A stretch of 64,000 nucleotides of DNA from Gordius sp. MW1. Lineage: Eukaryota > Nematomorpha > Gordioida > Gordea > Gordiidae. The DNA lies in NCBI GenBank assembly GCA_964036665.1, contig OZ038531.1:15624168-15688167 (forward strand), in the 5' to 3' direction. Both the position numbers and the translations under genes were made by a program. Below, in pieces: positions 10,601 to 23,051 of the stretch. Positions within the stretch are counted from its first letter, which is position 1, and every line of letters starts with the position of its first letter. Below the pieces are notes generated by a model. The model was not told the DNA's origin and searched no databases. It was given only the letters and a program-made list of their open reading frames with translations.

Positions 10601-12529
10601 AAGGGGGAGAAGGGAAGGGGGGGGGGGAAGGGAAGAGGGGACGACTCATCTATTCTACTTATAAATGTAGCTTATTTGCTATGCAATTTATGGGCGAGAA
10701 AGGTGAGAAGGGGCGAGAATGCCTATAGGGGGGTATTAAATGCAAAAGAATTGGACTGACGGGCATAGGTAGGTATCAATGTTAGCCAAAAAAACGTAAA
10801 ATTTTATTTTGATTTACAATTTGACGAAGCGGGAAAATATAAATGAGTTAAGTGTATAATGTCGGCTGGATAAAGTATATAAATATCATCTTTATTTTTT
10901 ATTTTTTAATTAATGAAATTAGGTTAAACATTTTAGGTTAGGAGGGTGAAGGGGCTAAAATGTAACTCTTGGAGGAAGCTTTATTGAAATTTTTTGTCAT
11001 TTAGTGGGGGGGGGGACTAGTTTTGCCTGGGTTTTGCTTGGTCGACCTTTAGCCCCTAAATGACGAAAATAAAATTTTTCAATGAAAAAACCCGTAAAAA
11101 TTAAAAATTGTAGGTTTGGCCCCCCCCCCTGATTGAAATTTTAAACGTTTCGCCTCCCCCCCAAACCAAAACCTGGCTACGTCCATGTACCTGTCTGATC
11201 AATTAAATTTCATTTTTGATAAACATATTTTTACGATAAAATGTTTTTTAAAAGTGTACTGAATTATAGAGTTAGACGTCATTTATAATAGGTTCATATG
11301 GAAAACATAACATTATACAAAGACATTTGGAATATATTAAAAATGTATTTAAAAAGGAGAAATTAATGTTTATTAAATGAAAGATTAAATTATTGAAGGA
11401 GAGATTAATGTTTATTAAATGATAAAAGAGGCGTTAAATAACAGAGATTAGATAAGGTATATACATAAGAAGTGGGGTCAGCATAAGGAGGCTGGATTAT
11501 TACCAAAAGTTCCGAGAAGATTGAATACATTAAAATATAAAGCTAGAAAAAATGCAACCATTTCATTTTTAAGTTAAACTGTTTGAACCAAAACAAAATC
11601 TAGTGGAACGTTATTGTAAGTAAAGGAAAACTTTAAATTAGTATGCCCTAATTCGCAGTTAATTAAATTAAAGATTAATTTTCTAATTTAAAAGATTTAA
11701 AAATAAATAGCCCTATAAATATTTGATTGATATAAACAGCTGACTTGGCGCTCTAAGTGTATTTGCCTGAAGTGAGGGGGAATAGAAGAGTAACTACCTC
11801 CTTCCCCCCCTTTCCCTCCTTAAAACTAAACGCACACACTATCCCCCCTTTCCCTCCGTTAATTTGCCAAAAGCATATAAAAATCAATAATAATAAAAAG
11901 GGGTTGAGGGATGATCTCCTCCACTCCCGCCCCCTAATAATACCAACTCAGCGGTGGAAGGGTAAGATAGGGAGGGGTAGGGGTTTAACGTATAATCAAT
12001 ATAAAAATAAAATAAATAATATTCAAAAAACAAATTTAAAATAAAAACTTACATTGGACATAAATAGTGAGGTTTTGAATGCTCAAATAGTAAAGGTTAA
12101 ATTCTTTTCTAGGTAACGACGGTATACTTGTAAAACTGAAACATGGTAACAACAGATGCGTTATCATTAAAAGGGCGAAATGGACACGACTATATGGTAA
12201 CTTAAGTGAACACATGTGACCTTTTCAAAGAGTATAAACAGAAACTTACGAATTGCTATCCTCCCCCCTTTTTTTTAATTATCAGTAAGTTGTTGAAAGG
12301 CAATATTTTATCTGTTATTTTAGCAATCATTAGAAATAGGAAATAAAGATATTGTGATTTCAATCAAGTAGTTAAAGCTTTTGAATACATAAAAACTAGT
12401 TTTATGAGTTAATTTTGATAACACAAAAACTAAATGTTAATATGTTTGGGAATAATTTGTTATTGATAAGGTTTTTTTAAGTCTAGAAATGGATAAATGT
12501 CTGAAAACATTAAATTCTTACAAAAATGT

Positions 12530-14135
12530 TTATTGGTCAGCAGCCAACGGACGGCCAAAAAGGCTTATTATCAATGGTAGGAACAAGAACAATCATTTGT
12601 GGCTTATAATAAAAATTTTTGAAAATAAAATTTAAATATATAAAAATACGTTAGATATTAAAAAATATGACTTTTAAAAATAAGATGTAATAATAATTAG
12701 ATTTATTAATAAGATATCTAAAAATAAAATAGTATAGATATTCAAAAATGATATAAGTCATTTTTTTAATTGGTCAGCAGCCAGGACAGGGTAGAGGTGG
12801 TTATAAATTCATAATAGTCAAAAAAACGAAAAAATAATTTTCGAATCACATTTTGGCCAATGGTCATTTTTTTCATTGGTCAGCAGCCAGGACACGGTAA
12901 AAGTGGATATAAATTTATAAGAGTCAAAACAAAAAACAAAAAAAAAATTTTCGAATCACATTTTGGCCAATGGTCATTTTTTTTAATTGGTCAGTTCCAA
13001 CAGATGGTCTATAAATCAGTGTTAGCGAAAAAAAACGAAAAAAAAAATTTCGATTCACATTTTGGCCAATGGTCAATTTTTTCATTGGTCAGCACCCAAC
13101 GGACGGCCAAAACGTCTTATTATCAATGGTAGTAACAGGAACAATCATAATAGTCGAAAAAAAACGAAAAAATAAACTTGGATTCACATTTTGGCCAATG
13201 GTCAATTTTTTCATTGGTCAGCAGCCAACGGACGGCCAAAACGTCTTATTATCAATGGTAGTAACAGGAACAATCATAATAGTCGAAAAAAACGAAAAAA
13301 TAAACTTGGATTCACATTTTGGCCAATGGTCAATTTTTTCATTGGTCAGCAGCCAACGGACGGCCAAAACGTCTTATTATCAATGGTAGTAACAGGAACA
13401 ATCATAATAGTCGGAAAAAAAACGAAAAAATAAACTTGGATTCACATTTTGGCCAATGGTCATTTTTTTCATTGGTCAGCACCCAACGGACGGCCAAAAA
13501 GTCATAATAGCAATGGTAGTAACAGGGACAATCATAAGAGTTAAAAAAAACTCCGGGATTCTAACCCAAAAACTAGTTAAATTGCATAGCAAATAAAAGT
13601 AAACAACTTTTATTTCTGTTTATTATATAACATTGGTCAGCAGCCAACGGACGGCCAAAAAGTCATAATAGCAATGGTAGAAACAGGAACAATCATAATA
13701 GTCGAAAAAAAACGAAAAAAATAATTTCGATTCACATTTTGGCCAATGGTCATTTTTTTCATTGGTCAGCAGCCAGCGGACGGCCAAAAATTCTTATTAT
13801 CAATGATAGTAACAAGAACAAACAGGGACAATCATAAGAGTCAAAAAAAACTCCGGGATTCTAACCCAAAAACTAGTTAAATTGCATAGCAATTAAAAGT
13901 AAACAACTTTTATTTATGTTTATTATATAACATTGGTCAGCAGCCAGCGGACGGCCAAAAAGTCATAATAACAATGGTAGAAACAGGAACAATCATAATA
14001 GTCAAAAAAGAACGAAAAAATAATTTCGATTCACATTTTGGCCAATGGTCATTTTTTTCATTGGTCAGCAGCCAGCGGACGGCCAAAAATTCTTATTATC
14101 AATGATAGTAACAAGAACAATCATAAAAGTCAAAA
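12530..14135. repeat. Minisatellite of the Helentron-like element
   Basis: Tandem units built on GGTCAGCAGCCA. Two unit types occur: about 105-110 bp with GGACACGGTAAAAGTGG and about 128 bp with GCGGACGGCCAAAAAGTC. The 128-bp type repeats at about 13,065, 13,193, 13,321 and 13,448. Each unit contains the inverted pair CCAATG...CATTGG around a T-run, so every unit can fold. Open frames across it are chance products of the repeat. It is interrupted twice by GTTAAATTGCATAGCAA, a copy of the element's own 3' hairpin. Confidence 0.9.
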
Positions 14136-14385
14136 AAACTCCGGGATTCTAACCCCAAAACTAGTTAAATTAACATTAATATTCGAATTCCAAGCGGTTT
14201 TAGCAGTAAACAAGCCGAAGTCATTCGGTGCGTGACATCCACGTTCGGTGCGCACGCCGAATAGCGTGACAAAACAAATTGGAAAGTGAGCCCATAAATT
14301 GCATAGCAATTAATAATTAGATTGACAACACAACGGTAAACAACATATCCCCTGAGGCACTTCGCGCTCCAATTACCTCTCTACA

Positions 14386-17300
14386 GTTCCCCCATTTTCA
14401 CAGACAAAATCCTTAAGGAATGCTGGCGGTTTTCGACTACGCTGCGGTATCTAGGTTCTTCTCTAGGCGTTCCTGACTGGTTTTGCATTTGTTCCCTTAT
14501 AGCACTTGTTCCCGTTTCCCTTTCTGATGATATCCTTTGTGGCCACCCGTTCTCTTGTCCCAGTGTGGTCCAGTCCAAGATTTTTCGTTTCCTTATTTGA
14601 TCCACGTGTCGGTGGTGTTTTCTTCCCTGTGCCCATACATCGTAGGACCGACTACCATGCTTGGATTTTATCGTGCCTTCTACCCACTTGCTTGGACCCA
14701 GAAACATGCGCACCCAAACCAAGTCTCCTACGTTGAACGTCCGCGGGTTCCCGGTCTCTACCCATTGTTGTGGTACGGTTTCCCTCAAAACCTCCCATTC
14801 GGTTCGCATCCTTCTTTTCAACATCATCTCTGCCGGGCTTTTATTGGTTGCGGGGTGTTTTGTAGATCTGTAGTTTTCCAAAAATCTACTCAGCCCTACT
14901 TCCGACTCGTTCCTTACGATGGCTTCTTTAATTAATCGTACGTATCTTTCTGCCAACCCGTTCGACGCCGGATGGTAAGGAGCTGTCCATCGTTGATTAA
15001 TTCCCCTCGACTTGCAAAAGTTCTGTAACTCCTGCCCTTTGAATTGTGGGCCGTTATCTGATATTAACCAAGGTGGATTTCCAAATCTAGCGAACGTTTC
15101 GGCCAGTTTTTTTATAACGGTTGTCGCCGTGGTGTCTTCTAATTTAAACACCTCTACCCATTTCGAGCTATTGTCCACCATCACGAGGTATGACTTACCC
15201 TTGAGAGGACCCATGATATCGACATGTACTTGAACCCATGGTTTATGGCTAGGTTGACACTCTATCAATGGTGCCCTCTTCGCCGCCGCAGCCGTGTAAT
15301 TGCAACTCCGGCACCCTTTCGCTACGCTCAATAAGTCATCGTCAAGAGTCGGCCACCATATATACTGCCGCGCCACTTCTTGCATTCGCTTGATACCTAC
15401 GTGGCCTCTATGTAGACTTTGGAGTACCACTCCTCGTAACTTCGCCGGAATTAATATTCGTCCCCCTTTGTAATATATTATGCTTTTGGCTTCATGTAAC
15501 TTTGGCAGATGTTTTTCGTAGGTGCGTCTTAGCCCACACGTGACCATTGTATTTTGTTTACCCCTAATCCACTCTTTTAATTGCCGCAGCCCCGGATCCT
15601 CCAAGGTGTGTTGTTTTACCACATCCAATGATATAAACGGATTCATCGAGTCCTCTGGTATTTCCTCGCTAACCTGATACGCGTGTTCGTTCGGATTTCT
15701 AGACAAGAAATCTGCCGCGTTTTCGGTTCCCTTGTTGTATTCGAACTTGGTCGTATAGCCTGATACCATGAGCACTCACCTGGTTAGGCGTGGTGACCAT
15801 TGTTCCTTGCCCCTTTTGCTTTGATCGAATATATATATAAGCGGTCTATGATCCGTCATGATAGTAACGCTTCGTCCTTGTACATATTCGTTAACTTTTT
15901 TAGTCCATACACCACCGCAAGGGCCTCTCGTTCGATCGTCGAATACCGGCTTTCGCTATCGTTTAATGCTCTTGACGCATAGGCCACCACTCTCCAATTC
16001 TCTCCTGGTGCTCGTTGCTGTAAGATGGCCCCTAACCCCGTACCCGAGGCGTCTACGACCAGGCCGGTCTCCCACTCTCCATTGAAGTACGCCAGAACGG
16101 GGGCTTTCGTAAGCGCGGACTTGATAGCTTCAAATGCTCCTTGCTGTTCTTCACCCCAGTGGTACATCACGTTCTTCTTTATGAGTTTCTGAATCGGGTG
16201 TATGATTTTGGCGTAGTCCTTAATGAACTTTGAAAAGTATGTTGTTAACCCAAGGAAGGACCTTATTTCGTTTTTGTTATTTAAGTTTTTCCACTGCTTG
16301 ACTAATTCGGCTTTATTGTCGTTGATTCGAATCCCCTTGTTACTTATTACGTATCCCAGAAAGGTTACTTCCTTCGCCCACAAGATACTCTTGACAATGT
16401 TGGGCACGAACCCCCACTTTTGTAACGTTTCTAGTACCTTGAGTAACCTCTCGTTGTGAATTTCTTCCGTCTCCCCTGCAATTAAGATATCGTCGATGTA
16501 AACCGCAACCCCTTCCATGCCTCCTTATATTTGGTCCATTGTCTTTTGAAAAATGGCCGCGGCACAATTTAAACCGAACGGCATCCGGTTAACTTTAAAT
16601 TGGCCCTTGTGCGTCGAGATAGTCAATCGTTGGCTCGTCTCTGGCCCTAATTCGAGCTGTAGGTACGCTTTCGTAAGGTCCAGCTTCGTAAAATAGCACG
16701 CATTATCTAGTTTGTTTAACAAGTCGTCGATTTTGGGTAACGGGTACAACAACCCTTGCGCGTATTTATTTATCGTAAACCGGTAGTCTATACATAATCG
16801 CAGAGTTCCATCGCTTTTTTTCACGGGTACCACTGGGCTGGCCCATCTTGAGAAATCGATTGGTTCAATCACCCCGTCCTTGACCCATTTATCCAGCTCT
16901 TCTTCTACTTCTTTCTTCCACGCCATCGGCACCCTTCGTGCGGGGATAAATACGGGATCTATGCCCTCTTTTAACGGTACTTCCACCGTTATTCCCTTGA
17001 CTGCTTTCGGGAATTCGTTTAGCTGACCGCCCCATTGTTTCATCACGTGCTGGATCGCGGACCTGGTATCCTTCGGTCTTTCTACGTAATTGACCGCGAA
17101 CCGTTCCGCCGCAGCTCTAGAGTTCCAACGTATTTGACGCCGGATTTCGGGCTCAAATTCTTTTATCCAATCGATCCCGCACAGCGGCGGCCCCGCTACG
17201 TCTGCTATTAATAACGACAGCTGTTTCCTCGTGTTACCCATTCGGACATCGGCTTGTACCTTGGCTACGATCTTTATTTCCTCGTGGCCATACGCGTACA

Positions 17301-18060
17301 CTGTCGGGACGGGCTCCTTGTTGCGTGGGATCTCCTTCGCCCATCTTCGCGCCGGTATTATCGATACCGTGGCGCCGGTATCGAAGATGCATTGGAATAA
17401 TTCGTTATTAATAAATATATCTATAGTTAACACATCTAAAGCATGTTTTAACCTGGGAATTCGGACCGGCCCAAGCCACGCTTCTTGTCCCGCCACTACG
17501 CTCCACGCTTCTTCGGACCCGTCTTGCAAAGTGCTTAGCCCCCCGTTTATCGTCTCGGCCGTTAACGCTAGCTCGCGTAGGCGGTCCCATTTGATGTCAT
17601 TTTCTGCCAACAGTCTCGTCTGTAAGTTTCTATCGCGCAATCCTATAATGAATTGGTCGACGATTCTGTTCTGCAATTCTTCGTTTCCGAAGTTGCAGCT
17701 GTTAGCTCCTGCCTTGAGTCTATTAGTATACGTGTCTATCGACTCTCCCTGGTTTTGTCGGACCTTTGAAAATTCATATCTCTTTGCCCTCGCGCATGAA
17801 TTCCTTTGGAATAATTTTTTAAATCGATTTTTAGCTTCCTCGTATGTAATTCCTGTCAACTCTTGAGGTCTATAATCCTCTAATATTAATTGGAATGCCT
17901 CCCCATCAAGGCTGGTTATTAATAGAGCTGCTTTTTGCTCATCTGTATCCGTCTTATTGCTCCTTAGGAACAGCTCGAATTGCGTTATAAAAGCGTCGAT
18001 GTTAGCCGTTGTTTTATATTTCTGCATTACCGCGTAGGTTCCACGACTCGCAGCGCCAAC
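14386..18060 (-). mobile_element. Gypsy copy B internal region, nearly whole
   Basis: Sister of copy A with the same order of parts: gag about 18.0-17.5 kb, protease about 17.4, reverse transcriptase about 16.9-16.4, RNase H about 16.1-15.8, integrase about 15.5-14.6. By eye it differs from A at only scattered positions, so the duplication is recent. It looks nearly whole, with about one to two breaks. Confidence 0.9.
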
Positions 18061-21000
18061 TGTTGAGATTGGGAATCTTTATTTACTAGAGAGAGGTTTC
18101 GAAGTGATACAAAAATAGAAAAGTGAGTAAAAACGTGTATATCCAACGTATATAATACATACCAATTAACGATAATTAGATTGACAACACAACGGTAAAC
18201 AACATATCCCCTGAGGCACTTCGCGCTCCAATTACCTCTCTACAAAAAACGTAATATCGAACAATAGAACTTTGATACCAATATCGTCCCAATAGATAAA
18301 ATAATAGATAAATCGAAATATTACACAAACGTGAACACAATCTTTCAAATCTCAACATTTCCCCCCCCCCTTTTCACAGCTATAATGCTTTAGATATCCT
18401 GGGGCTTGTCGAATACGTCGTGGGTATCTAGGCTCCTTGCTAGGTGTTTCCGCCTGAAATGTTCCCGATACCCCTGGGCTCGTTTGCCAAATGTTTCCGA
18501 TACCCCTGGGCCCGTTTGATTTCGTTCCGCCATTTCCTTTTCTACCATCTGCTGGGAGCCTTCTTGTGAATTCCTATTGGGTCAACCGTTTTCTTGACTC
18601 AGACTGGTCCAATCAAGCATTTTTCGTTCTCTTATTTGATCCAGATGTCTGTGGTGTTTTTTACCTTGACCCACACTATGTATGAGCGACTACCAAATTT
18701 AGCTGTTATAGATCCCTCTACCTATTTGCTGGGTGTGGCATTAGGCCAATTTTTAGTAATTTTTATTACCGTGGTAATGATTTACCCTTTTTGATTTGTA
18801 AAATTAAAATTACCCTTGGTTTTTATGGATCTCGTTTGGCTGTTCAAGGCCACGCATTTAAATAGATTTGGGAATCACGATGATTGTTATTTTCGCTATT
18901 TGTTAGTTTATTGTTATTTTCGCTGTTTATTATTATTTTTTGTTCGCCATCTTGATTTACGCCTAATCTTATTACCTCACCCATGATCTCCTTGTTATGT
19001 AAATAACTGTTGATATATCACCTCACCCAAGAACTTCTTGTTGTTGTTATGTAAATAACTGTTGATATATCATTATTGTTACTACTTTAAATACGGGATG
19101 TTGTAATTAATTTACACTTGAAATAAATTTTATCCTAGAATAATTGGTACTTATCCAATACAAAAACATGCGCACCCTCACCTTGTCTCCTACGCCGAAC
19201 GTACGCGATTTTCCGCTCTTCGTCCAATGTTGAGGTTCGATTTCCCCTAACACCTCCCACTCGGTTCGAATTGTCCTTATTAACATTCCTTCTGCAGGAG
19301 TTATCTCAGTCACTCGGTGGATTGTTGCTTTGTAATTTTCTAGGAATAAGCTTAAATCAATTTCGGAATTGTTGCGCACCACCGCCTCCTTTGCTAGCCG
19401 CACGTACCTCTCCGCTAAACCAATTGACGCGGGATGATAAGGTGCTAACCAACCCATACGCTTACAAAATCCTCGAATCTCCTGGCTTCTAAACTATGGA
19501 ACGTTATCCGATATAAGGACTGGTGGGTTACCGAACCTGGCGAATACCTCGGCCAGCTTTGTGATTATGGTTGCGGTTGACGTATCTTCTAACTTGAAAA
19601 CCTCCAACCATTTTGTTCCATTATCGACCAAGACTAAATACGATTTGCCGCTCACCGGTCCAAACAAATCCACGTGCACCTGGATCCAAGGCCAACACTT
19701 TTGCTCACCATTGATCAAAGGCCCTTTTTGGTGCTGCGGCCGTGTAGTTGCATGCCCTGCAACTTTTCGCTAGGTTTGCGATATCCTGAATCAGTGATGG
19801 CCACCATACATATTGAGCTGCTACCTGTTGCATTCGCTTTACGCCCACGTGGCCCTTGTGTAATCGTTGTAGCACCGCTTAATCTGGCTGGAATGAGGAC
19901 CCGTCGTCCCTTGTAGAAAATAACATCATTGGAGTTGTGTAACTTCGGCAGGTACCTTTCGTAAAGGCGCATAGTACCCGCGACTAATGTGCCATTCTGC
20001 GTGCCCTTTATCCTTTCTTTTAGTTGTTGTAAGTTGGTATCACCACGAGTAAATTCACGGACCACTTGGAGTGAAATGAATGAGTCCGGGGCATCCTCCA
20101 ACACCTCCTCGGTAACTTGATAGATCACTTGTTCGCCTGGACAAAAAGTAGGCCGCGTTATCCTTACCCTTATTGTAAGCGAACTTGGCCGCGTAACCTG
20201 GCACGAATAACGCCCACCGTGTAAGGCGAGGGGACCACTGTTCTTTCCCTCTCTGGCTTTGATCAAATATGTAAATCAACGGCTTATGGTCCGTTATTAT
20301 GACGATCTCTCTTCCCTGAACAAAATCATTAAATTTCTTTAGCCCGTAGACGACGGCCAAAGCATCGCGCTTGATCGCAGAGTATCCCCCCTCCAACTCG
20401 CTTAGAGCTTGATGCGTACGCCACTACTCTCCCCCTGGCGGTCGCTGTTGCAAAATCGCACCTCCCTTTCCTGAAGCATCCACTGCTAACCCCGTCTCCC
20501 AATCTCCGTTGAAATAGGCTAAAACTGGCGCGGTAACGAGCGCATTCTTGATGTTTCCGAAAGCTAACTGTTGTATTTCACCCCAATGGAAGACTACGTT
20601 CGCCTTTGTTAACCTTTGGATGGGTTATATTAACCGGGCGTAATTCTTGATAAACTTTGCGAAGTACGATGTCAGCCCCAAAAAGGATTTAACTTCCGTC
20701 TTGTTAGTTAGCTGTCCCCAATTGACAACCACCCTAACCTTCTCGTCATTCAAATTTATTCCTTTGTTGTTGATGATGTATCCCAAGAACGTCACTCGTG
20801 TTGCACCAATTACCGTTTTGGAAAAATTTGGGCTAAAACCCCATTTGTGCAACGTGGTGAGCACTTTATGCAAACGGCTGTTGTGGACTTCCTCTGAATC
20901 CCTCACTATCAATAAATCGTCACTGTATACCCCTACACCTTCCATGCCCCCAAATAATTGATCCATCGTTTTCTGAAAAATGGCCGCCGCACAATTAAGT

Positions 21001-22754
21001 CCAAATGGCATTCGCTTGACTCTAAAAAATTTCTTGTGAGTTGAATTGTTAGATAGAGGCTTGTTTTTCAGTTCACACTTAATTGGTGGTACGCCTTGGC
21101 AAGATCAATTTTCGTGAAGTACGATGCGTTTTCCAGCTTGGTGAGCAAATCGTCAATCTTGGGAAGAGGGTACAGTAATCCTTGCGCATATTTAACCGTA
21201 AAGCGTTTGTCGATGCAAAGCCTAAGTTTTCCGTCATTTCGAACTGGCACCAACGGACTTGCCCAATGGGAATACTCGACTGGCGCGATCACGTCATCTT
21301 TCACCCACTTGTCCAACTCTTCCTCGACCTCCCTCCTCCATGCTAAGGGAACTCGACGCGCGGGAATGAATACTGGCTTGGCCCCATTTTCTATTGGTAC
21401 ATAGACTTCAATGCCCCTTACCGCCTGAGGAGTCGCATTCTTCTGAATTGCCATCTGTCTAATCTCATAATCGATATCGCTCCTAGTTATCGGTGTCCCT
21501 CGCGATTCGATCGTTGATGAAATTCACGCAAAGACGCTCTATCGCCATTTTTGAATTCCATCACACCCGTTTCCATACCTCTTTTCCGAATTCTTTTATC
21601 CAATTCGTACCGAGCAACGGCGGTCCCTTCGTGTCAGCCACTAACAGTGGCAGCATTTTCCGTGACTGTCCTAGGCGGGCCTCAACCTTTAGGTCAGCGA
21701 TTATCCTTATCTTCTTTATTCCATACCCGTAGACGGTGGGCGTGGGTTCTGCTACGGTTAGTAGGGGCTCCCTCCAGCTTGTCCGGCACGATCGTAACCG
21801 AAGACCCCCTGACCAATAAAAATTGCAGCAAATTATTATTGATATATAAATCGATAGTTAAAATATCTAAAGCATGGGTGAACCTGGTCAAGTTATGGCC
21901 GGTCCTTGACGTATCCACCGCGAATGCTTCTTCTACTGGCCCGTGCACCGTTCTTATCTTTTCCTCGATCGTTTCCATTCCCAGGGCTAAATGGCCCTGT
22001 ATTTCAGTCAATCTGGCTTGTTCCGTCGGATTCTGCAATCCCAGAATGAACTGGTCCAAACTCTACGTTCGTGAAATTGCAGTCCCTTGATGCGGATTTC
22101 AGTCTACGTACAAATTGCGTTATTGGCGCCCCTTCCATCTGTCTGATGCTTTCCAGGCGGAATTGCTGAGCCAGAGGGCAATTTTTACTTTTGAATGTTG
22201 TCTTCAACCTGCCTGCGAATTCCTCGAAAGCCCATTCTATAGGGTTATCCGGAATGGCATCCTCTGCCACTACACGAAAGGCTTCGGTTGATAGACAAAT
22301 CAGCAGTTTGCACGTCTTTTGGGCCCCAGTGGCTGGAATTGTTTGGCTGAGAACGTGCGCTTCAAATTGCAGCAGAAAAATATCAATAGAATTTCCCAAT
22401 TTATAGAATTCCATGTAGGTTCAGCTCCTACTCACGACGCCAAAATGTGAAGGGTTAAGAAGGAGAAGGACTGGGGAAAGGAATGGATATACCAACACAA
22501 CTTAACCGACTCTAATTACCTTTTATTACTAGAATCGGGCGACAAAACAAAGGACCAAACAAAAACGTAAAATCGAACAACAGAACTTCGAAACTAATAT
22601 CGTCCCAATATAACGAAATATAAAATAATAGATAAATCGAAATATTACACAAACGTAAACACAATCTTTCAACTCTCAACCGATACTTTTAATTTAATTG
22701 CGGCACTCCTGAAAGGGGTTATTATTATCTTCTGATTACCTGTCAGTTTTCTTC

Positions 22755-22807
22755 ATAGATTTATTATCGGGAATGACACCCTCTATCATTCCCAATAATA
22801 AATCTAT
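22755..22807. ncRNA. Near-perfect 53-nt hairpin
   Basis: ATAGATTTATTAT-C-GGGAATGA pairs with TCATTCCC-A-ATAATAAATCTAT around a loop of about 9 nt, with one mismatch in about 22 pairs. It could be the remnant of a tiny palindromic MITE or a small-RNA precursor. Nothing shows that it is transcribed. Confidence 0.3.
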
Positions 22808-23051
22808 AAAGAACAATGATTATGAGGGTATTTTCTAAAATATTTAGCATATTCTTACGGGATGAATTTAATTAAAGATACTTGTCAGTTTGTTTTTGTG
22901 AATATGCGTTATTAATTAATTATATGTGTTGTACTCAACTCCCAAAAGCAAAGCATTGAATACAACTCTGATTTTACCTCTAACTACAAATTTAACGTGA
23001 AATAATATTAATATAGATGAAATGGGATTGTAACATGGAATCGCAATCAGT

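Larger units (their letters stand above)
10444..14313. mobile_element. Helentron-like non-autonomous element (HINE type), 3.87 kb
   Basis: This block splits an LTR exactly: the flanks of 112 and 72 bp add up to the full 184 bp. The junction is A|T with no target duplication, which is the hallmark of Helitron/Helentron insertion. The left end has the GC hairpin CGCCCTTCGGGCG; the right end has AATTGC-ATA-GCAATT. A subterminal inverted pair is present: TGCTATGCAATTTATGGGC at about 10,679 and GCCCATAAATTGCATAGCA at about 14,290. The body holds a GC-rich hairpin stutter (10,465-10,600) and a minisatellite (12.53-14.13 kb). There is no Rep or helicase gene, so it would depend on an autonomous partner. 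A second copy lies at 38.7-40.9 kb. Confidence 0.7.
6473..18244 (-). mobile_element. Tandem Ty3/Gypsy array (family 1): LTR-A-LTR-B-LTR
   Basis: Two near-identical internal regions share a central LTR. The LTR is 184 bp, TGTTGAGATTGGG...CTCTCTACA. Copies lie at 6473-6656, at 10,332-10,443 plus 14,314-14,385 (split by an insertion, 112+72 bp) and at 18,061-18,244. The array sits inside the LTR of fossil C, with a short A-rich duplication at the edges (GAAAA at 6468-6472, AAAAA at 18,245-18,249). This geometry is usual for unequal recombination between LTRs of one element. Confidence 0.9.
6354..22681 (-). mobile_element. Ty3/Gypsy fossil C (family 2), broken, host of the nest
   Basis: An old LTR element on the minus strand. 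Its LTRs (about 230 bp, beginning TGTKAAGGG) lie at 22,446-22,681 and, split by a later insertion, at 6354-6472 plus 18,245-18,357. The whole is bounded by the 5-bp duplication GATAC (6349-6353 and 22,682-22,686). A C-rich tract, the polypurine tract on the element's strand, abuts the inner LTR edge near 18,361. Recognisable parts, in element order: gag-like region about 22.4-22.0 kb, protease about 22.0-21.5, reverse transcriptase and RNase H about 21.45-20.1, integrase about 20.2-19.1. It is strongly broken (of the order of ten breaks or more) and clearly older than copies A and B. Confidence 0.9.
6186..22737. mobile_element. Small palindromic MITE, split by the Gypsy nest
   Basis: Left of the nest, 6186-6245 reads AATCAGAAGATAATAATAACCC, then the motif GGAGTGCCGCAGTTAAATT. 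Immediately right of it, about 22,688-22,737, the reverse complement appears (AATTGCGGCACTCCTGA, then TTATTATTATCTTCTGATTA). With the nest removed this is an approximately 220-bp palindromic element. A third partial copy (TTGCGGCACTCCTAAATGGGG) lies at about 38,650. The outermost pair ends in TAATCAG/CTGATTA, so a TA or TAA duplication is possible. It is the oldest layer of the nest. Confidence 0.55.

Noticed and set aside
12860-13507. Overlapping open frames of 60-106 codons
   Set aside because: They are translations of the minisatellite units; each repeats the same peptide and has no family match.
12530-14135. CRISPR-like repeat-spacer array
   Set aside because: Units are contiguous, of 105-128 bp, without unique spacers, and lie in a eukaryotic mobile element.
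6354-22681. Endogenous retrovirus with envelope
   Set aside because: All three Gypsy copies end after integrase and show no envelope-like region.
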